The translations under genes were made by a program, and so were the position numbers. The notes below the pieces were generated by a model. It worked only from the letters and a program-made list of their open reading frames with translations. It did no database searches and was not told where the DNA came from. From the NCBI GenBank assembly GCA_029237695.1, contig CM055269.1, positions 28,182,956 through 28,246,955 of the forward strand: 64,000 nt of DNA, in the 5' to 3' direction. Source of the stretch: Conchocele bisecta. Taxonomy: Eukaryota; Mollusca; Bivalvia; Lucinida; Thyasiridae. Of the stretch, positions 32,888 through 44,992 are shown one piece after another. Numbering within the stretch: position 1 is the first letter of the stretch; each line of letters starts with the position of its first letter.

Positions 32888-35800
32888 TACAGTAGAACTT
32901 CGATCGCTCGAACCGGCAACGGAATCGAGTTTGAGTTCGAGCGATGCATAGTTCGAGGGAATGAAGTTTCAAAAATGTACTGTCACATTCAGTCAATAAA
33001 ATCACTTATGTGAATATATGAGATGACCGATGTGACATGCCATTGTATATGCATTACATTTGGAGGGAGAAATGAAAAATAACAAATACAAGTTGCTGTT
33101 TTATTCAATATTTACATGTAATTATACGTCAAATAAACCGCTATGTTCCGCTTTGCGTCTATACATAATACTGGTATTCCCAGTGTCTAAAAATAGCACA
33201 TAGCACAGTGGTTGGAATAAATATACAAACGGAAAATATAAACGAAACAATGTTTTCCGATCCAATTTACGCTTCGTGCCCTGCTTTCCAGTAGCCGATC
33301 TAAGTATCCCCCTGTTGCCAGGTCCTTCCTTAGATTGCTCGGCAGAAACAGTATTTGTTTCTGACTCGGGTATCCCCTGGTTAGACCAGGTCCTTCGCCA
33401 AGTTGCTCAGATACTAGTGTACTCTCAGACATAATTGTCATAGAATGACGATTGCTCGAATTCGTCTCGTTTTATTCACAAACTAAGCATGCATTATTCA
33501 CTCGATAGACATAGAAATGTGTCAATAGTCGCTCAACAGCCAATTAAACATTACATAAAATGAATTTTGTTCAAATCACTTAATTAGCGTGGACATCATA
33601 ACGCCCGTAATTCACGCCGCTATTGTTTGCGATTCGTGATTTAATGTCATCCCGCGTCAAGGGAAACTTCTCAACGCGACCGCCCGCAATGGTGGAATTC
33701 GCACCTCGTTAGACAAACAGCTGATCACAGACTTACCTGTTCGAGTTATTAGTGGTAATTACCACTGTTTGACCGTCCACGGGACTAATCCACAGGTTCG
33801 ACTGTTCGAGTACCGTATTTACCCTATGTATTGGGACAGTAAAAAATAAATAAAATTCTACGTGTCCCAATACATAATATAAAATAAATTAATTATTTTT
33901 TTTGGTGTCCCAATTATTAATATTGAAAGTTTGTATCCTCGAAATTTCGGTTAGTACACGGTTGTGCCTTGGCTCCCGAATTGTTTGCCTATTTGTATAT
34001 CAAAATCGTGTTAAATTTGTAACACGACTATTGTCAGAAATCGTATTAAATTTGCGATTTTTTCCCAAATTAGACCCAAAATGGACGATTTTTTTTTTTT
34101 TTAATATGGACGCATAGCCTCCTTTTATCTCACCGATGTGAATGTGCAGCTGATCATGTTTGCACATTTCGTAAATTAATCCGAGCAAACTGGGAATAAC
34201 ATCAATTATTGGTCCCAGTAACAAAGCAGTGCTAATTGTTATGTGCTCGATTGAATATTTCCGGCATGCGTTCGCGCTCACCATTGGTGGAATATTAATT
34301 AGGTGTAAAAGGCTGACCAATCGGAGATCGCGTATCAGTGGCGCAGATTAACTCGACCCAGATTAACTAAATTGTTACAGCACTGCCCACGCCCCCGGCG
34401 CATGTACACAGCTGGCCTTGTTTCGCTACATCATAATTGAGCCAGTGCATGAGATAATCAACTTTATTATATAACCGAGATTTTCGCCGAGAATGATTTG
34501 ACTTTTTTCTACAAATATATCGGAAAGTTGATAAAATTTTCAGAGCAAATGCGTAATAATTACTAATTTAATATTCGTCAACATTCGATATCGTTTACAG
34601 AAAATGTACGGTACACTATTATCAGATTCATCTTCGTCGAAAATCTCACGTGATAAGCCTGATTATCTCATGAACTGGCGCAAAATAAATTATAACACGT
34701 CGGGCAAAACATGTCTATACAGGTCGTGGTGTTGAAAGGGTTAAAAACTCTGTGCCTACTCAAACCCACAGGTGGAATAGTCGGGACGTGTGACGCAAAG
34801 AAAATGACCATTACAAAAAATATCCATTACCCCACCCACTTGATCTCGTTCTATTATTAACGTCATGTACAGTACGATACCAGGTGGGTGGGATAATGGG
34901 ATTTTTTTAATAGGCATTTATTTTGGTGTTATAGGTCCGAGTCTTCCACCTGTGCTCACCATATGAGTAAACACAGTTTGCAACGCACGAGCTCGTCACG
35001 TGACGTTGCAGCTGATGGAACAGGATATCAGTCATTGAGTCATTGCGTCATCTAATGATGATGGCTACACGGTTTACTACACTTTTTTCTACACGCGTTT
35101 ACAATAATGGATTGCACGGACCTGCGTAGATCTACATTCTACATGAACATGATGAATAAATAAATAAAACATGACGTTAACAATTCTTAGATTCAATATA
35201 TGTATTACATGCGAAGATAACATTGAAAACCTATGGCATATTATAGCATTGGCGACGTCGTTCATTCGCAGTCACAGTGTACAGTGTACATGTATTTTTT
35301 GTTGACATTATGATGCGTCTTGGGCGAGAACGGATATAGCACGGTTCGGATAAGCAACACGGAAGGTTGTATGTCGCCGGACTTCCGTGTACGTCCAGAT
35401 CGCACTGTACTATACTTTCGGATACTGGATACTCGTGAATATTGATGAGAGGGCGGGGCGATGTATCGGGAGTATTTCCGTGTGAATCGAAATAATTTTC
35501 GCAAATAAATCACATTCCGGCATTGACAGGCGGCATTGTCGATGTATACGGTTTATTGGTAATCTATTTAATCAACAGAGCTCAGATTTACCGTCAGCAC
35601 TGTGTTATATTAGTTAATCAGCGACGGCCTCTGTTTATAGCGACACGTGTCAATAGTCGGCATGACCAGTAGCCGGTGAAAAATTTTTTTAAAAAAATTG
35701 GAGTGGCGATTTTTTTATTTTCCCCAGCGGAATCCCCGACTGTGTTTAAAAGTATTTTAAAAAAAAGAGACGTCCCAATACTTAAGGTGCAGAAATTATT

Positions 35801-36049
35801 GATTTTTTTTTTAAAATTGTGATGTGTCCCAAAACTTGTTTCCTAAAAAATAATTATTTCTCCCCAAAACGGGGGTGTCCCAATATAAAGGGTGTCCCAA
35901 TACATAGGGTAAATACGGTAATTCATAGTTCGAGTTTAAGGTGTTTTATTACATGAATTATATAGGAAATTTGCCGGGACTGTCGAACCAGTTCGAGTTT
36001 TCCATGGTGTTCGAGCCAGACCTGTTCTAGTTATCGAAGTTCTACTGTA
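32888..36049. mobile_element. TACAGTAGAACTTCGAT-ended element, 3.2 kb, TA-flanked
   Basis: Exact inverted termini TACAGTAGAACTTCGAT / ATCGAAGTTCTACTGTA, with further CTCGAAC words inside both ends. The ends resemble Tc1/mariner-pogo-type elements, which duplicate TA. No transposase-like frame was found. It contains 33811-35920. Confidence 0.65.
33811..35920. mobile_element. TACCGTATTTACCC-ended element nested in the previous one
   Basis: 28 bases are inverted at the two ends, beginning TACCGTATTTACCCTATG. 2.1 kb, with TA at both edges. Interior has an inverted pair GCATGAGATAATCA / GATTATCTCATG (34449-34675), a relic TTAA MITE end near 34733, and no convincing protein frame. Confidence 0.65.
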
Positions 36050-36338
36050 TGTTGCTCGACTGTTATTATATGTATCCATTTACAAAATGTCCTGGCCCAG
36101 TTTTATATAAGATGGTTTGTGTGTTTGTGAGATATTTGTATAGGCTGTGTAGTGGATTTGACTAACTGGTATGAAGCTATTAATGGATTTAATTGGTGAA
36201 TGACTCGGTAGTGGACTGTACAGCATTTTGCAGGGTACAGTGGTTCTGGGTTTTATAATATTTAGGAAATGAGCTCTGATCTGCGAAAATTCCCTGATCG
36301 CATCGTGTTGTTTTTTTTTCACATCAGTCTACGGCATT

Positions 36339-36589
36339 ATCAACCCTTACACCGCTATCTTAATCTTTTTGTCGTCTGCTGTTTATTTTCTATTTTCAAT
36401 TTTTATCATCAAAAACATGCTTTGACAGTACTTTAGAATAATTTACAACATGCTTTGACAGCACTTCAGAATCATTTCCATTGGAAATGATTCTGAAGTG
36501 CTGTCAAACCATGTTTTTATTGAGAAATAAGGCAAGATATAACAGCAACAGCAGACGACAATTGTTGTGTGTAGCGGTCTAAGGGTTAA
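36339..36589. repeat. TTAA MITE, ACCGCTA family
   Basis: TCAACCCTTACACCGCTA / TAGCGGTCTAAGGGTTAA; palindrome CATTTCCATTGGAAATG. Inverse of 19395-19646 layout. Confidence 0.8.
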
Positions 36590-36679
36590 ACTGATATGAA
36601 AATCCAGATGCAATAGAATGGTGATTACTGTAATAACCCTAAATACATGTATTTGGACACAGTTTATATTGGTAACCAG

Positions 36680-37059
36680 AGCTCCAGATAAGGTGCGTAT
36701 TTGCTTAAATACCCAATTAAAATTGCCAAAAACCCAATTGAAAACAGAAGTAACGAGTATCAAAAAGCAATAAAAAAAATTGTGGTACTTTTATCATGCT
36801 GCAGAAAACAATAAACAGACCACAAATATAGCATACTTTTCTTATGTTCCATGAAATCACATCTTGGTATTTCATTAGAAGACAATTCTAATGAAATGCC
36901 AAGACATGTTATCATTTCGAAGCCAACTATTCAATAATTGCAGTCTGTTGATGTGTAAACAGTACTGTGATTTTTTGTTACCAAATTAAAATTTTGAAAT
37001 ACCCAATTGCTTCAGAAATGATGGAGTACTCAATTACTAATTCCTTATCTGGAGCCCTG
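36680..37059. repeat. Foldback F5, full copy
   Basis: AGCTCCAGATAAGGTGCG to TCCTTATCTGGAGCCCTG; inner hairpin TGGTATTTCATTAGAAGACA / TTCTAATGAAATGCCA. Confidence 0.8.
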
Positions 37060-37208
37060 GGGAACTACACTAACATATGGTTTCTCATGGCAAGGAATGT
37101 CCAAATAATTATGCTTTGTTGTACTTGTTTATCATAAATATATTTGGTTTTAGGAAAACCTTTTATAGTGGTTTCCCAAAACAAATGATGTCCAAATACT
37201 CTGGGTTA

Positions 37209-37567
37209 TTATAGGAATGAATGGCCTTTTTGTGGAATTTATCGGGGTATAAACTTGGAAAAGTCGCGGGAATACTGGACGAAGGCCTTCCGGCCTTCGT
37301 CCAGTATTCCCGCGACTTTTCCAAGTTTATATCCCCGATAAATTCCACAAAAAGGCCATTCATTCCTTATAATTCCAGCATTTGAAATAAATTCATCAAG
37401 AAAATGTGTTTATTTTCCCTTTTCTTAAGAATTATTTTAACTGCGCCTCACGGTTATGGAAAGTAGTTCGGCTTGGGAGTTTACTGGGATATAAATTCTG
37501 GACAGAGACTTGCTACGGACCAATCAAATGTTAGGGAATTGTGTAAATATTTTTGTGCTGGAATTAT
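37209..37567 (+). repeat. GGAATGAATGGCC foldback element
   Basis: From ATAGGAATGAATGGCC through a near-perfect hairpin around GGCCTTCCGGCC to GTGTAAATATTTTTGTGCTG. 187 nt before exon E. Confidence 0.85.
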
Positions 37568-37753
37568 TACAGTATTTTTTTGTTCAGTAATTGGTTTATA
37601 TTTCATACGAGTGAAATATTTACGAATTCTCAGTAACATTTGGCCATAAATCGCGGTGCAATTCGGGTATTTCTATCAGGTCAGGGTTCTATGTAATAAA
37701 GAGAGACAGTGCTGTTGTCAGTGGTATGACAAGTGTCTCCCTTTGTCACACAG

Positions 37754-37858
37754 CAAAGAAAGATATAGGATCTCCGAATGAAGAATGGAGCGTAGACCAA
37801 CAACTTATCTCTAAACTCAAAGAGGAGTACAAAAAGGAGCGGAAGGGAAAGAAATCAA
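37754..37858 (+). CDS. STRN: Striatin exon E (conserved VDQ..ERKGKK block)
   Basis: Acceptor TCTCCCTTTGTCACACAG, donor CAA|GTAAGT. 105 nt, phase 1 at both ends. It reads AKKDIGSPNEEWSVDQQLIS followed by KLKEEYKKERKGKKS. The W-x-VDQ-x-LISKLKE-x-YKKERKGKK stretch is one of the most conserved linker segments in STRN and STRN3 and directly precedes a KR-A/N-K-L motif in the next exon. It is strongly basic and helical in character. The starting codon is completed by the G of exon C (or of exon D if included). No anomaly seen. Confidence 0.95.
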
Positions 37859-38490
37859 GTAAGTGATGGTATATAAAAGTGATGGTATATAAAAAGACAT
37901 CAAATATGCGAGTATAGTGCGCACAGTAATGATTGATCAAGGGTGGAAGTTGTACACATGATGACTTCATGCAGCTACCAATCAGCTTCTGGTCTGGGCT
38001 TTCATATTTGGGTCGCCGGCTGAGAAAAAGGACATTTTGACATGGGCAACATGGGTAATTTTTTATCGCCAATTGCGAAAGTGGCGATTGCCAGCGGAAT
38101 CCCTGGCAACAATTGCAGATTCTGGACATTCCAACTACTGGAATAGGGCGTAGCCATGTTGGTGTTGGCAGTAAACATTCTTCAGTGACAGAATTGTGAA
38201 TATCGTATGCCAGGATCAGACTTTTTTGAATGCTCAGGCTGGTGCCGGTTGCAAACGTCGTACAGTATTTTTCTCAGCTGGCGGCCCATTTATTTCTTGC
38301 AACATTTCTGTGTGGATAATTAGTCCGTTATGTGGACATGATCGGACAAAACTCGTATTTCAACATGTTCAAGGCACTGACCAATATTCATATATGGGAC
38401 CAACTTGATCAGGTCTGTTGAGGAGTAGGGCACCTGGCAGTCAGTCCCCCTGCTGTACATTGCTATGTTTTTAAATGAACATAAACACCA
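37859..38490. other. Intron E, part
   Basis: Contains a fragment of F7 (TCGCCAATTGCGAAAGTGGCGA..CCAGCGGAATCCCTG, given only by its ends) at about 38055-38108. No exon. Confidence 0.45.
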
Positions 38491-38719
38491 TTAACCCTTT
38501 CCCTGTTTTGCGATATTTCGACTCATCCAAATCACAAACATCTGAATAAAAGAATCAAATGCTGGGTCAAATGATGGTTAAATTATCTGATAGAGTAGAA
38601 AACATTGTGGGAAAAGGATAAATTGCTTGTTACAAGCAATTTCTCCTTTTCCCACAATGTTTTCAAAAGACATCTTCTGCAGAGGTGTCAAAAGTCGTCT
38701 CTATCAGGGAAAGGGTTAA
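38491..38719. repeat. TTAACCCTTTCCCTG MITE
   Basis: Exact 15-bp terminal inverted repeats TTAACCCTTTCCCTG / CAGGGAAAGGGTTAA and central arms ACATTGTGGGAAAAGGA / TCCTTTTCCCACAATGT. Typical piggyBac-like MITE form. Confidence 0.85.
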
Positions 38720-38832
38720 ATCAAACTCGACCAAAGAAATTGACAGGTAGTGAAGTCACTACAGGTATAGCCAAATGTTGTATTTCCCAACCGCTGGGCA
38801 TATGAAAATAGATTCACTCTGCCAGTGACATT

Positions 38833-39076
38833 TTAACTCTTTGCATACTGGGAAACTTGTGGGCTATAAATAGTTCAAAACTAGCGGAAAAAAATTCATC
38901 ATATTTTCTTTTATTTCTCCTTGTAAATATCATGAATATGTCTTGGAATTTCATTAGAATTGAGTCCTGAGGACTCAATTCTAATGAAATTCCAAGGCAT
39001 ATTTACAGAGAGAAATAAAACATATAACCCTAATTTGTTTGGCGGATATTTTCGCCGCTAGCATGCAAAGAGTTAA
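38833..39076. repeat. TTAACTCTTTGCAT MITE
   Basis: TTAACTCTTTGCATACTGG / CTAGCATGCAAAGAGTTAA; inner hairpin GGAATTTCATTAGAATTGAG and its inverse. Confidence 0.85.
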
Positions 39077-39640
39077 CAACTTCAGAGAAAATTTGTAATG
39101 GTTTAGTTTTGTCAGATCATGTCCCAGTGATGGGCATCCTTACCCATGTGGTGAATGGCTTCATTCTAGTCGGTGTGTACTTCTACTACCACTGTCTGAT
39201 GATAATCCGAAAAGTCAAGACAAAATGTAATGGTGAAATTTCTAATAGAATTTGTATAGGGTTTCATATTCAGGTTGTATACCTGTTTGATCATATACAT
39301 GTATTAATTGTTTGTGGAAAAGAAACTTCATTCAATATTTCTCAAGACATGTAAGTGTTAGTATGTTAGTGCCTTCTTGCTTGCATTGCATGGCTTCTGC
39401 CACTGATGTTTAAGCTTGCCTTTATGGCCCTCAGGAGACTATTCATGGGAGAAGCATTCATTATCAAGACAGATTAATTATTCAGTAGAAGGTACATATA
39501 GGTTGTGTTTTAAATTGATAGAAACTGCTGTTAAATATCACAATAAATAATAATAATGATGTCATCTGGTTATATTACATTAAACTATACGTTTCCAAAA
39601 TAAGATTCCCAATTTATTGTCATCGTTTCAAAAATCGGTT

Positions 39641-40086
39641 TGACCCTTTCAGTGCTATAGACCTGGGGCCCGTTTCACTAAACCTTGTATGACTAAAATG
39701 TTCGTAAGTGTAAACTTATGATTGTAAATTTCAATTGATGGATTTACATTTATTGAGCATAGGCTGCATATGCAGCCTATGCTCAATAAATGTAAATCCA
39801 ATAATTGTTTACAAGAAAATATTGCCAATGTCAAATTTACAGACTATCATAATTTTGTCCTTACAAACATTTTAGTCGTACGAAGTTTAGTGAAATGGCC
39901 CCTGTATCCTAATGTGTGCAAAATGTAGATCCAGAACATCCGGCTGGTACTGAGCTGGCTATTCAGGATCTGAATGATGTGTCGGTAGTTAATAAATCAT
40001 TTCAAAGTTACCTGTTTGTAACTATTTTAAGTCTGAAAATTTACATGGTAAAGTCCATTTCATTTACTCAGGGGTGAAAGGGTTAA
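39641..40086. repeat. TTAA MITE with foldback F1 copy e inside
   Basis: TGACCCTTTCAGTGCTATAG at left, GGGGTGAAAGGGTTAA at right; F1 copy e (GGGGCCCGTTTCACTAAAC / TTTAGTGAAATGGCCCC) sits at 39664-39904. Confidence 0.7.
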
Positions 40087-40410
40087 TCATTAGTATTCAT
40101 CATGACTGCAATGTCCAGTATATTACAAATGTACCTCATATCATGATACGACAAACAACTGGCTATTATTGTTCATGCCATGCTTGTATATTACATATAT
40201 CAAAAGTGTATTGTAATGTTAATAAACTATGAATAATACATGTATTTATAACAAATTGTTATCATAAGGAATCATAAATGGTTGACATCAATGACTTTCT
40301 AATAAATGTTCATAAATTGAACCATTTGAAGATAAATGGGGTGTTACATAATGGCCAGTTGTTTGTGCTGCATGTTGGCTGTTTTGCAACACCTCTTGAT
40401 GCTTATTTCA

Positions 40411-40726
40411 GAGCTCCAGATAAGTTTTGCGTCTAAAGCGTAATATACCACCTGATTTCAAAACCATTGCGTATTTTACTTTTACAAATGGATTATTGAT
40501 TTTCTTCATTACTAAATAGGGAACGAATGATAAAAAATAAAACAAATTACAGCTCAACTAAGTGAATGTTCAACTTTATGACAGTATTTTCACTACTCAA
40601 TTTGAAAATCAATGCGTATTTTCACATTGCTGTGTGTATTTTGTACTCCCACGTTTGATAATCAATGCGTATTCAGCTAAAATAATTGCGTAACATACGC
40701 CAATACGCACTTTATCTGGAGCTCTG
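40411..40726. repeat. Foldback, GAGCTCCAGATAAG ends, different interior
   Basis: Shares the F5 terminal word (GAGCTCCAGATAAG / TTATCTGGAGCTC) but has a different interior, GCGTAATATACCACC.., resembling fragments near 8817 and 9000. Confidence 0.65.
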
Positions 40727-40951
40727 TATATGATTTGCATATATGTTCCTGCATGTTTGTTGTAAAGTTTAACATTGCTAGACCTTTCAGCCATAGCACA
40801 TGTGAAAGTGAAACAGTTATTCTGAACAGGTGGGAATAGGATAAGGAATAGGCACAGGGTGATGAAGGCTCAGATAATGTAGATGACAAATGCTCTGTCA
40901 CCTATATCGCAGTTTGATTCAAGCTGTTAAGTGACCTTAAAACGTTAGTGA

Positions 40952-41328
40952 CACCAGATATCTAATTAAAATTGCCAAAAACCCAATTGAAATCAGAAGT
41001 AGCGAGTATCAAAAAGCAATACAAAAATTGTGGTACCTTTATCATACTGCAGAAAACAATAAACAGACCACACTTATAGCATATTTTTCTTATTTTCCAT
41101 GAAAACACATCTTGGTATTTCATTAGAATTGTCTCCAAGGAGACAATTCTAATGAAATGCCAAGATATGTTTTCATTTTGAAGCAAGCTATTCAATAATT
41201 GCTGTCTGTTGATGTGTAAACAGTAGTGTGATTTTATTTTACCCAATTCAAATTTTGAAATACCCAATTGCTTCTGAAATGATGGGAGTAACAATACTCA
41301 ATTACTAATTCATTATCTGGAGCGCTGG
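40952..41328. repeat. Foldback F5, 5' end decayed
   Basis: Interior and right half as in 36680-37059; centre AATTGTCTCCAAGGAGACAA. Confidence 0.75.
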
Positions 41329-41948
41329 TAACAAGGTCTCAAATTAGCCTAATGTCCCATTGAATTTGCCGGACATTCACTCTGACTTGCATGTCAAGGC
41401 AATGATGGAACTACGCAATGTGATCTAGCAATGTTTTAATGTCCATTTTGTGAGCCACAGATCCTGGTACCAAAGCCATCAGTTTCACATGTGCTGGTGT
41501 ATTGTAGCTTACCTTACCCTATGCTTGCTTACTAACACATGGTTTGAATTTTCAGTGTTCACACTACCATATCTTTCTCTCATTTGAGGGAAAGACAAAT
41601 GCTTACTCACCAACCAGAACCATGCTCTTGATGCAGAGTACCATATCTTTGCATACGTATATTTCTGTATTTGGATGACTGTGATGGTCACATGACGTGT
41701 TTCCCATTATATCACAACACTACCTTGGCATTGTATCTGGGCAATCAGTCAGAAATAATGACCTACAAAACGGCTCAAACTACTCCGAGGAATCAGAAGT
41801 TCTGATTAGCAGGAGTGTGACCTTGAATTTGGTTGGTCAGTTTTATACTTTCCAGTACCATTTCTGTATTGGCCAATGCATGCTGCGGAATCGTGTCGTA
41901 AAATATTTCATACAAGGCAATAGCAAAGGCAGCTCATTCGTAAATAAC
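41329..41948. other. Intron E, no gene seen
   Basis: No family recognised. No exon-like frame bounded by splice sites. Confidence 0.4.
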
Positions 41949-42132
41949 CAGGGATTCCGCTGGCGATCGCCACTTTCGCAATTGGCGATAACAAATTTCA
42001 ATTTTTTTTTCTTCGCAAATTTCAATTTTTTATCGCCAATTGTTTATTTTTATCCTGTTGGTTATTCCTTTTTTTTTCTTTTTCTTTTTTGAAGTGGCGA
42101 TTTTTTTTTTATTTTCTCCAGCGGAATCCCTG
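41949..42132. repeat. Foldback F7, copy a
   Basis: CAGGGATTCCGCTGGCGATC to TCCAGCGGAATCCCTG, with T-rich interior and AATTGGCGATAA words. Confidence 0.8.
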
Positions 42133-42154
42133 AATGACATACATGTAGGTTTCA

Positions 42155-42276
42155 ACAACAGTAGGGATGGGTTGTGACCTCGGGGTTAGATCACCTGACT
42201 TCCAATCCGGACTGTGGTCGCGTCTCTTTATTATCTTAGCTGTTGGTGGGACGTTAAACCCTTTCACTTTTTTTTT
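42155..42276 (+). repeat. tRNA-related SINE candidate
   Basis: Head GACCTCGGGGTTAGATCACC, B-box-like CTTCCAATCCGGACTG, tail GGTGGGACGTTAAACCCTTT and a T-run. Tail matches 32703 and 29556. Confidence 0.5.
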
Positions 42277-42871
42277 CCAACAACAATATCATAAGCTTGC
42301 TGTGTTTTTTTCCCACTATGAACGCGGAGCCTATAAAAGATCTATTCACAATTGGAACATAATCATGACAACTTTTTTAACAAAAATCACTTTTTCACAA
42401 AATTTGCCTAATTATCAAGCTGATTATGCAGAAATCATAGAAATCTTCACTTTTTTTCTCACAAATTTGGCAAAAGTCAAGGCACTGCTTAACTAACATC
42501 AGGGCATGTGACTATTAAAGGTTTCTGAACATGAACATAACACTGTAAACCAAACAGCTCAGTATGAGATTAGAGTACATGCTTAGAAAGATACAATACC
42601 ACAGGCACAACGTTGTCCAGTACTGACGATTCATTGTCTTACCATATTACCCTGCTTCTTATACTTATCTGTGCTCACTGTATGCTTTTCGTGACCCTTT
42701 ACTTGACAAAAGACATATCTGAGGCCAGAGAGAGGACATGAAGCGATATTTTTTTGTGTAAATAAAAACAACGGATGGCCATTGGTTGTTACCCTTCCAC
42801 TGCTTATCACTTACGGTAATCTGACAAATCTTAAGTTTACAACAGGTTTTATTGACCGAATGTCGACACAT
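42277..42871. other. Intron E, no gene seen
   Basis: Unassigned intron sequence. Confidence 0.35.
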
Positions 42872-43139
42872 CAGGGGCCCGTTTCACTAAACTTCGTACG
42901 ACTAAACGTAAAGTGCAAATTTAGGATTGTCTGGAAATTCCAATTGATGGATTTACATTTATTGAGCATATGCTGCTTATGCAGCCGATGCTCAATAAAT
43001 GTAAAGCAGCTGATGCTCAATAAATGTAAATCCATTAATTGTTTACAAGAAAACATTGTTAATGTGATATTTACAGACTAATATAATTTTGCACTTACGA
43101 ACATTTTCGTCGTACAAAGTTTTGTGAAACAGCCCCCTG
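42872..43139. repeat. Foldback MITE F1, copy f
   Basis: GGGGCCCGTTTCACTAAAC / TTTTGTGAAACAGCCCCC; the centre has an extra tandem GATGCTCAATAAATGTAAA. Confidence 0.85.
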
Positions 43140-43873
43140 GTCTCTAACGTCCGATGTACAAAATGTATTCTGGGGCCATTTTTAATTTTCACTCTCTGTA
43201 TCCTTGTCCACGCAATAACTCGACCGATCAAAACCAAATTTGGTATACATATTTATCATGGCAAGATGAACAAGCATATTGCTTTTCAAAATTTTCCGAT
43301 GTTCACTTGGCGGCCATTTTTTATTTTCGCACTATAGCCTTGTCCACGCAATAACTCCAGTTCTACTTGACCAATCGTAACCAAATTCGGTATACATGTT
43401 TGTCACGGCAAGACGAAGTAGCCTATTGATTTTCAAAAAATTTAGATGACTTATCTGCTCTTGGTGGGTTCACACTCGGGGGCCAAGTGGCTTTGGTGTG
43501 GTATGGGCCTGGCACCAGGTCAGGTTGTTCTAATTTCAGGGCTGAATATATCTTCTTCTTTTTTTCGATGTAAATTTTCCGTTCTGATTTTGGGATTTCC
43601 CCCCAATACAGCAGGTTGAATGCGGGATCGAACCCGTTGGTCCGGCCTTAAATGACCTAATCGGTTGATAGGCCATTAAACAACAAAAACAATTTTCACA
43701 CTCTATCCTTGTCCACGCAATAACTTGAGTTCTAGTTGACCGATCGTAACCAAATTTGGTATACATGTTTATCAAGGTAAGATGAAGAACCTATTGGTTT
43801 TCAGTGACTATCTCCCCTTGTTGACTGGCCTTGCCTCAACGGGCGTATATTGTGACCTTCAACACTCTTGTTT
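43140..43873 (+). mobile_element. Decayed Helentron-like element with SINE inside
   Basis: Three units with TTGTCCACGCAATAACT and ATCGTAACCAAATT..GGTATACATGTTT; end ACGGGCGTATATTGTGACC..CACTCTTGT next to T, the same 3' end as 12190-12836. A tRNA-like piece interrupts it at 43540-43700. Confidence 0.45.
43540..43700 (-). repeat. tRNA-derived SINE, minus strand
   Basis: On the minus strand a B box GGGTTCGATCCC (43624-43635) follows an A-box-like TGGCCTATCAACCG about 30 nt upstream. Spacing fits a tRNA promoter, but the rest does not fold into a cloverleaf by eye. Confidence 0.5.
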
Positions 43874-44094
43874 TGTATCCCATTACGACTTGGTGGATTT
43901 CCTTGTAACGTCCTATGTAAATATATAGATATATATATATACCACCCCATGTAATGCATATATTTTCCACTGACAACTTATACATTATAATATGGGGCAT
44001 GAAGACATCTGAATACACTTGCCGTGTCAGAAAGTTTTAAAATATAATTAAGGCTGCCTGTATGAGATTTCACATGTGCAGATGAGTCATTTTT

Positions 44095-44992
44095 GTCATG
44101 CCTGCTTTAGCAGATGGCGCGACTATAGTCGCCGCTTTTTCCGTCCGTGTCATCGTCTTCGTCCGAAATGTCAAAAACTTTGTACAAGCTTCGTCATCAT
44201 GCTATAGCTTTAATATTACTTTACGGATTGCTTCAATATTTGGACACTTGTTACATGTAAGCATTTTCACATGACCTTCACCTTTTTTACCTTCAAAGTT
44301 TTGCTGAAACACTTAGCCATTTTTTTTTGCGTCAAAAACTTTGTCACAAGCTTTCTCATCCTGCTATAACTTTAATATTACTTGACGTATTCCTTCAATG
44401 TTTGGACACTTGATACATGTAAGCATTTGGAACACACTAATGCCGCTATTCACATATTAAAATTTTGGCTGAAACACTTAGCCATTTTTTTGTACAATTC
44501 AAGCTTCGTCATCATTCTATAACTTTCATATTACTTGACGCATTTCTTCAATGTTTGGACACTTGATACATGTAACCATTAGGAACACACTCATGCCGCC
44601 ATTAACATGACCTTGATCTTGTTTACCTTCACTTTTTTGCTGAAACATATTTTTGCATCAAAAACTTTGTACAAGCTTCGTCATCATGCTATAACTTTCA
44701 TATTACTTAGACGCATTCCTTCAATGTTTGAACACTTGATACATGTAACCATTAGGAACACACTCATGCCACCATTAACTTGACCTTGACCTTTTTGACC
44801 TTCACATGGTTGTGGAAACACTTAGTGATTTTTTTTTTATGTCAAAAAGTTACTTCAAGCTTGACCTTTTTCGTGTTTTAAGCATACAGTTCTCCGACGG
44901 TTTTTGTGATACTTACTTTAGCAGACGCCCATGATCATGTTCTGTCAAATACCTCATCAGGCTCGACACCGCTTCCATGGTGGAATTCTTGT
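44095..44992 (+). mobile_element. Helentron/HINE-like element, GTC(A/G)(T/C)GCCTGC family
   Basis: 5' hairpin GTCATGCCTGCTTTAGCAGA..GCGCGAC, then about five tandem units (period near 165 bp) with CTTCGTCATCATGCTATAAC and TGGACACTTGATACATGTAA; inverted word GGCTCGAC, hairpin CCGCTTCCATGGTGG and end TTCTTGT. Same family as 54387-55029. Confidence 0.65.

Noticed and set aside
32888..36049. A transposase gene in the 3.2-kb element
   Set aside because: The longest frames are short (about 84 and 106 codons) and show no recognisable DDE motif or DNA-binding domain.
37746..38129. 127-residue minus-strand open frame
   Set aside because: It is the antisense of exon E plus an F7 fragment; the sense strand carries the conserved striatin block.
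42155..42276. Functional tRNA gene
   Set aside because: B-box-like word only; no cloverleaf could be drawn and the tail is shared by other repeats.
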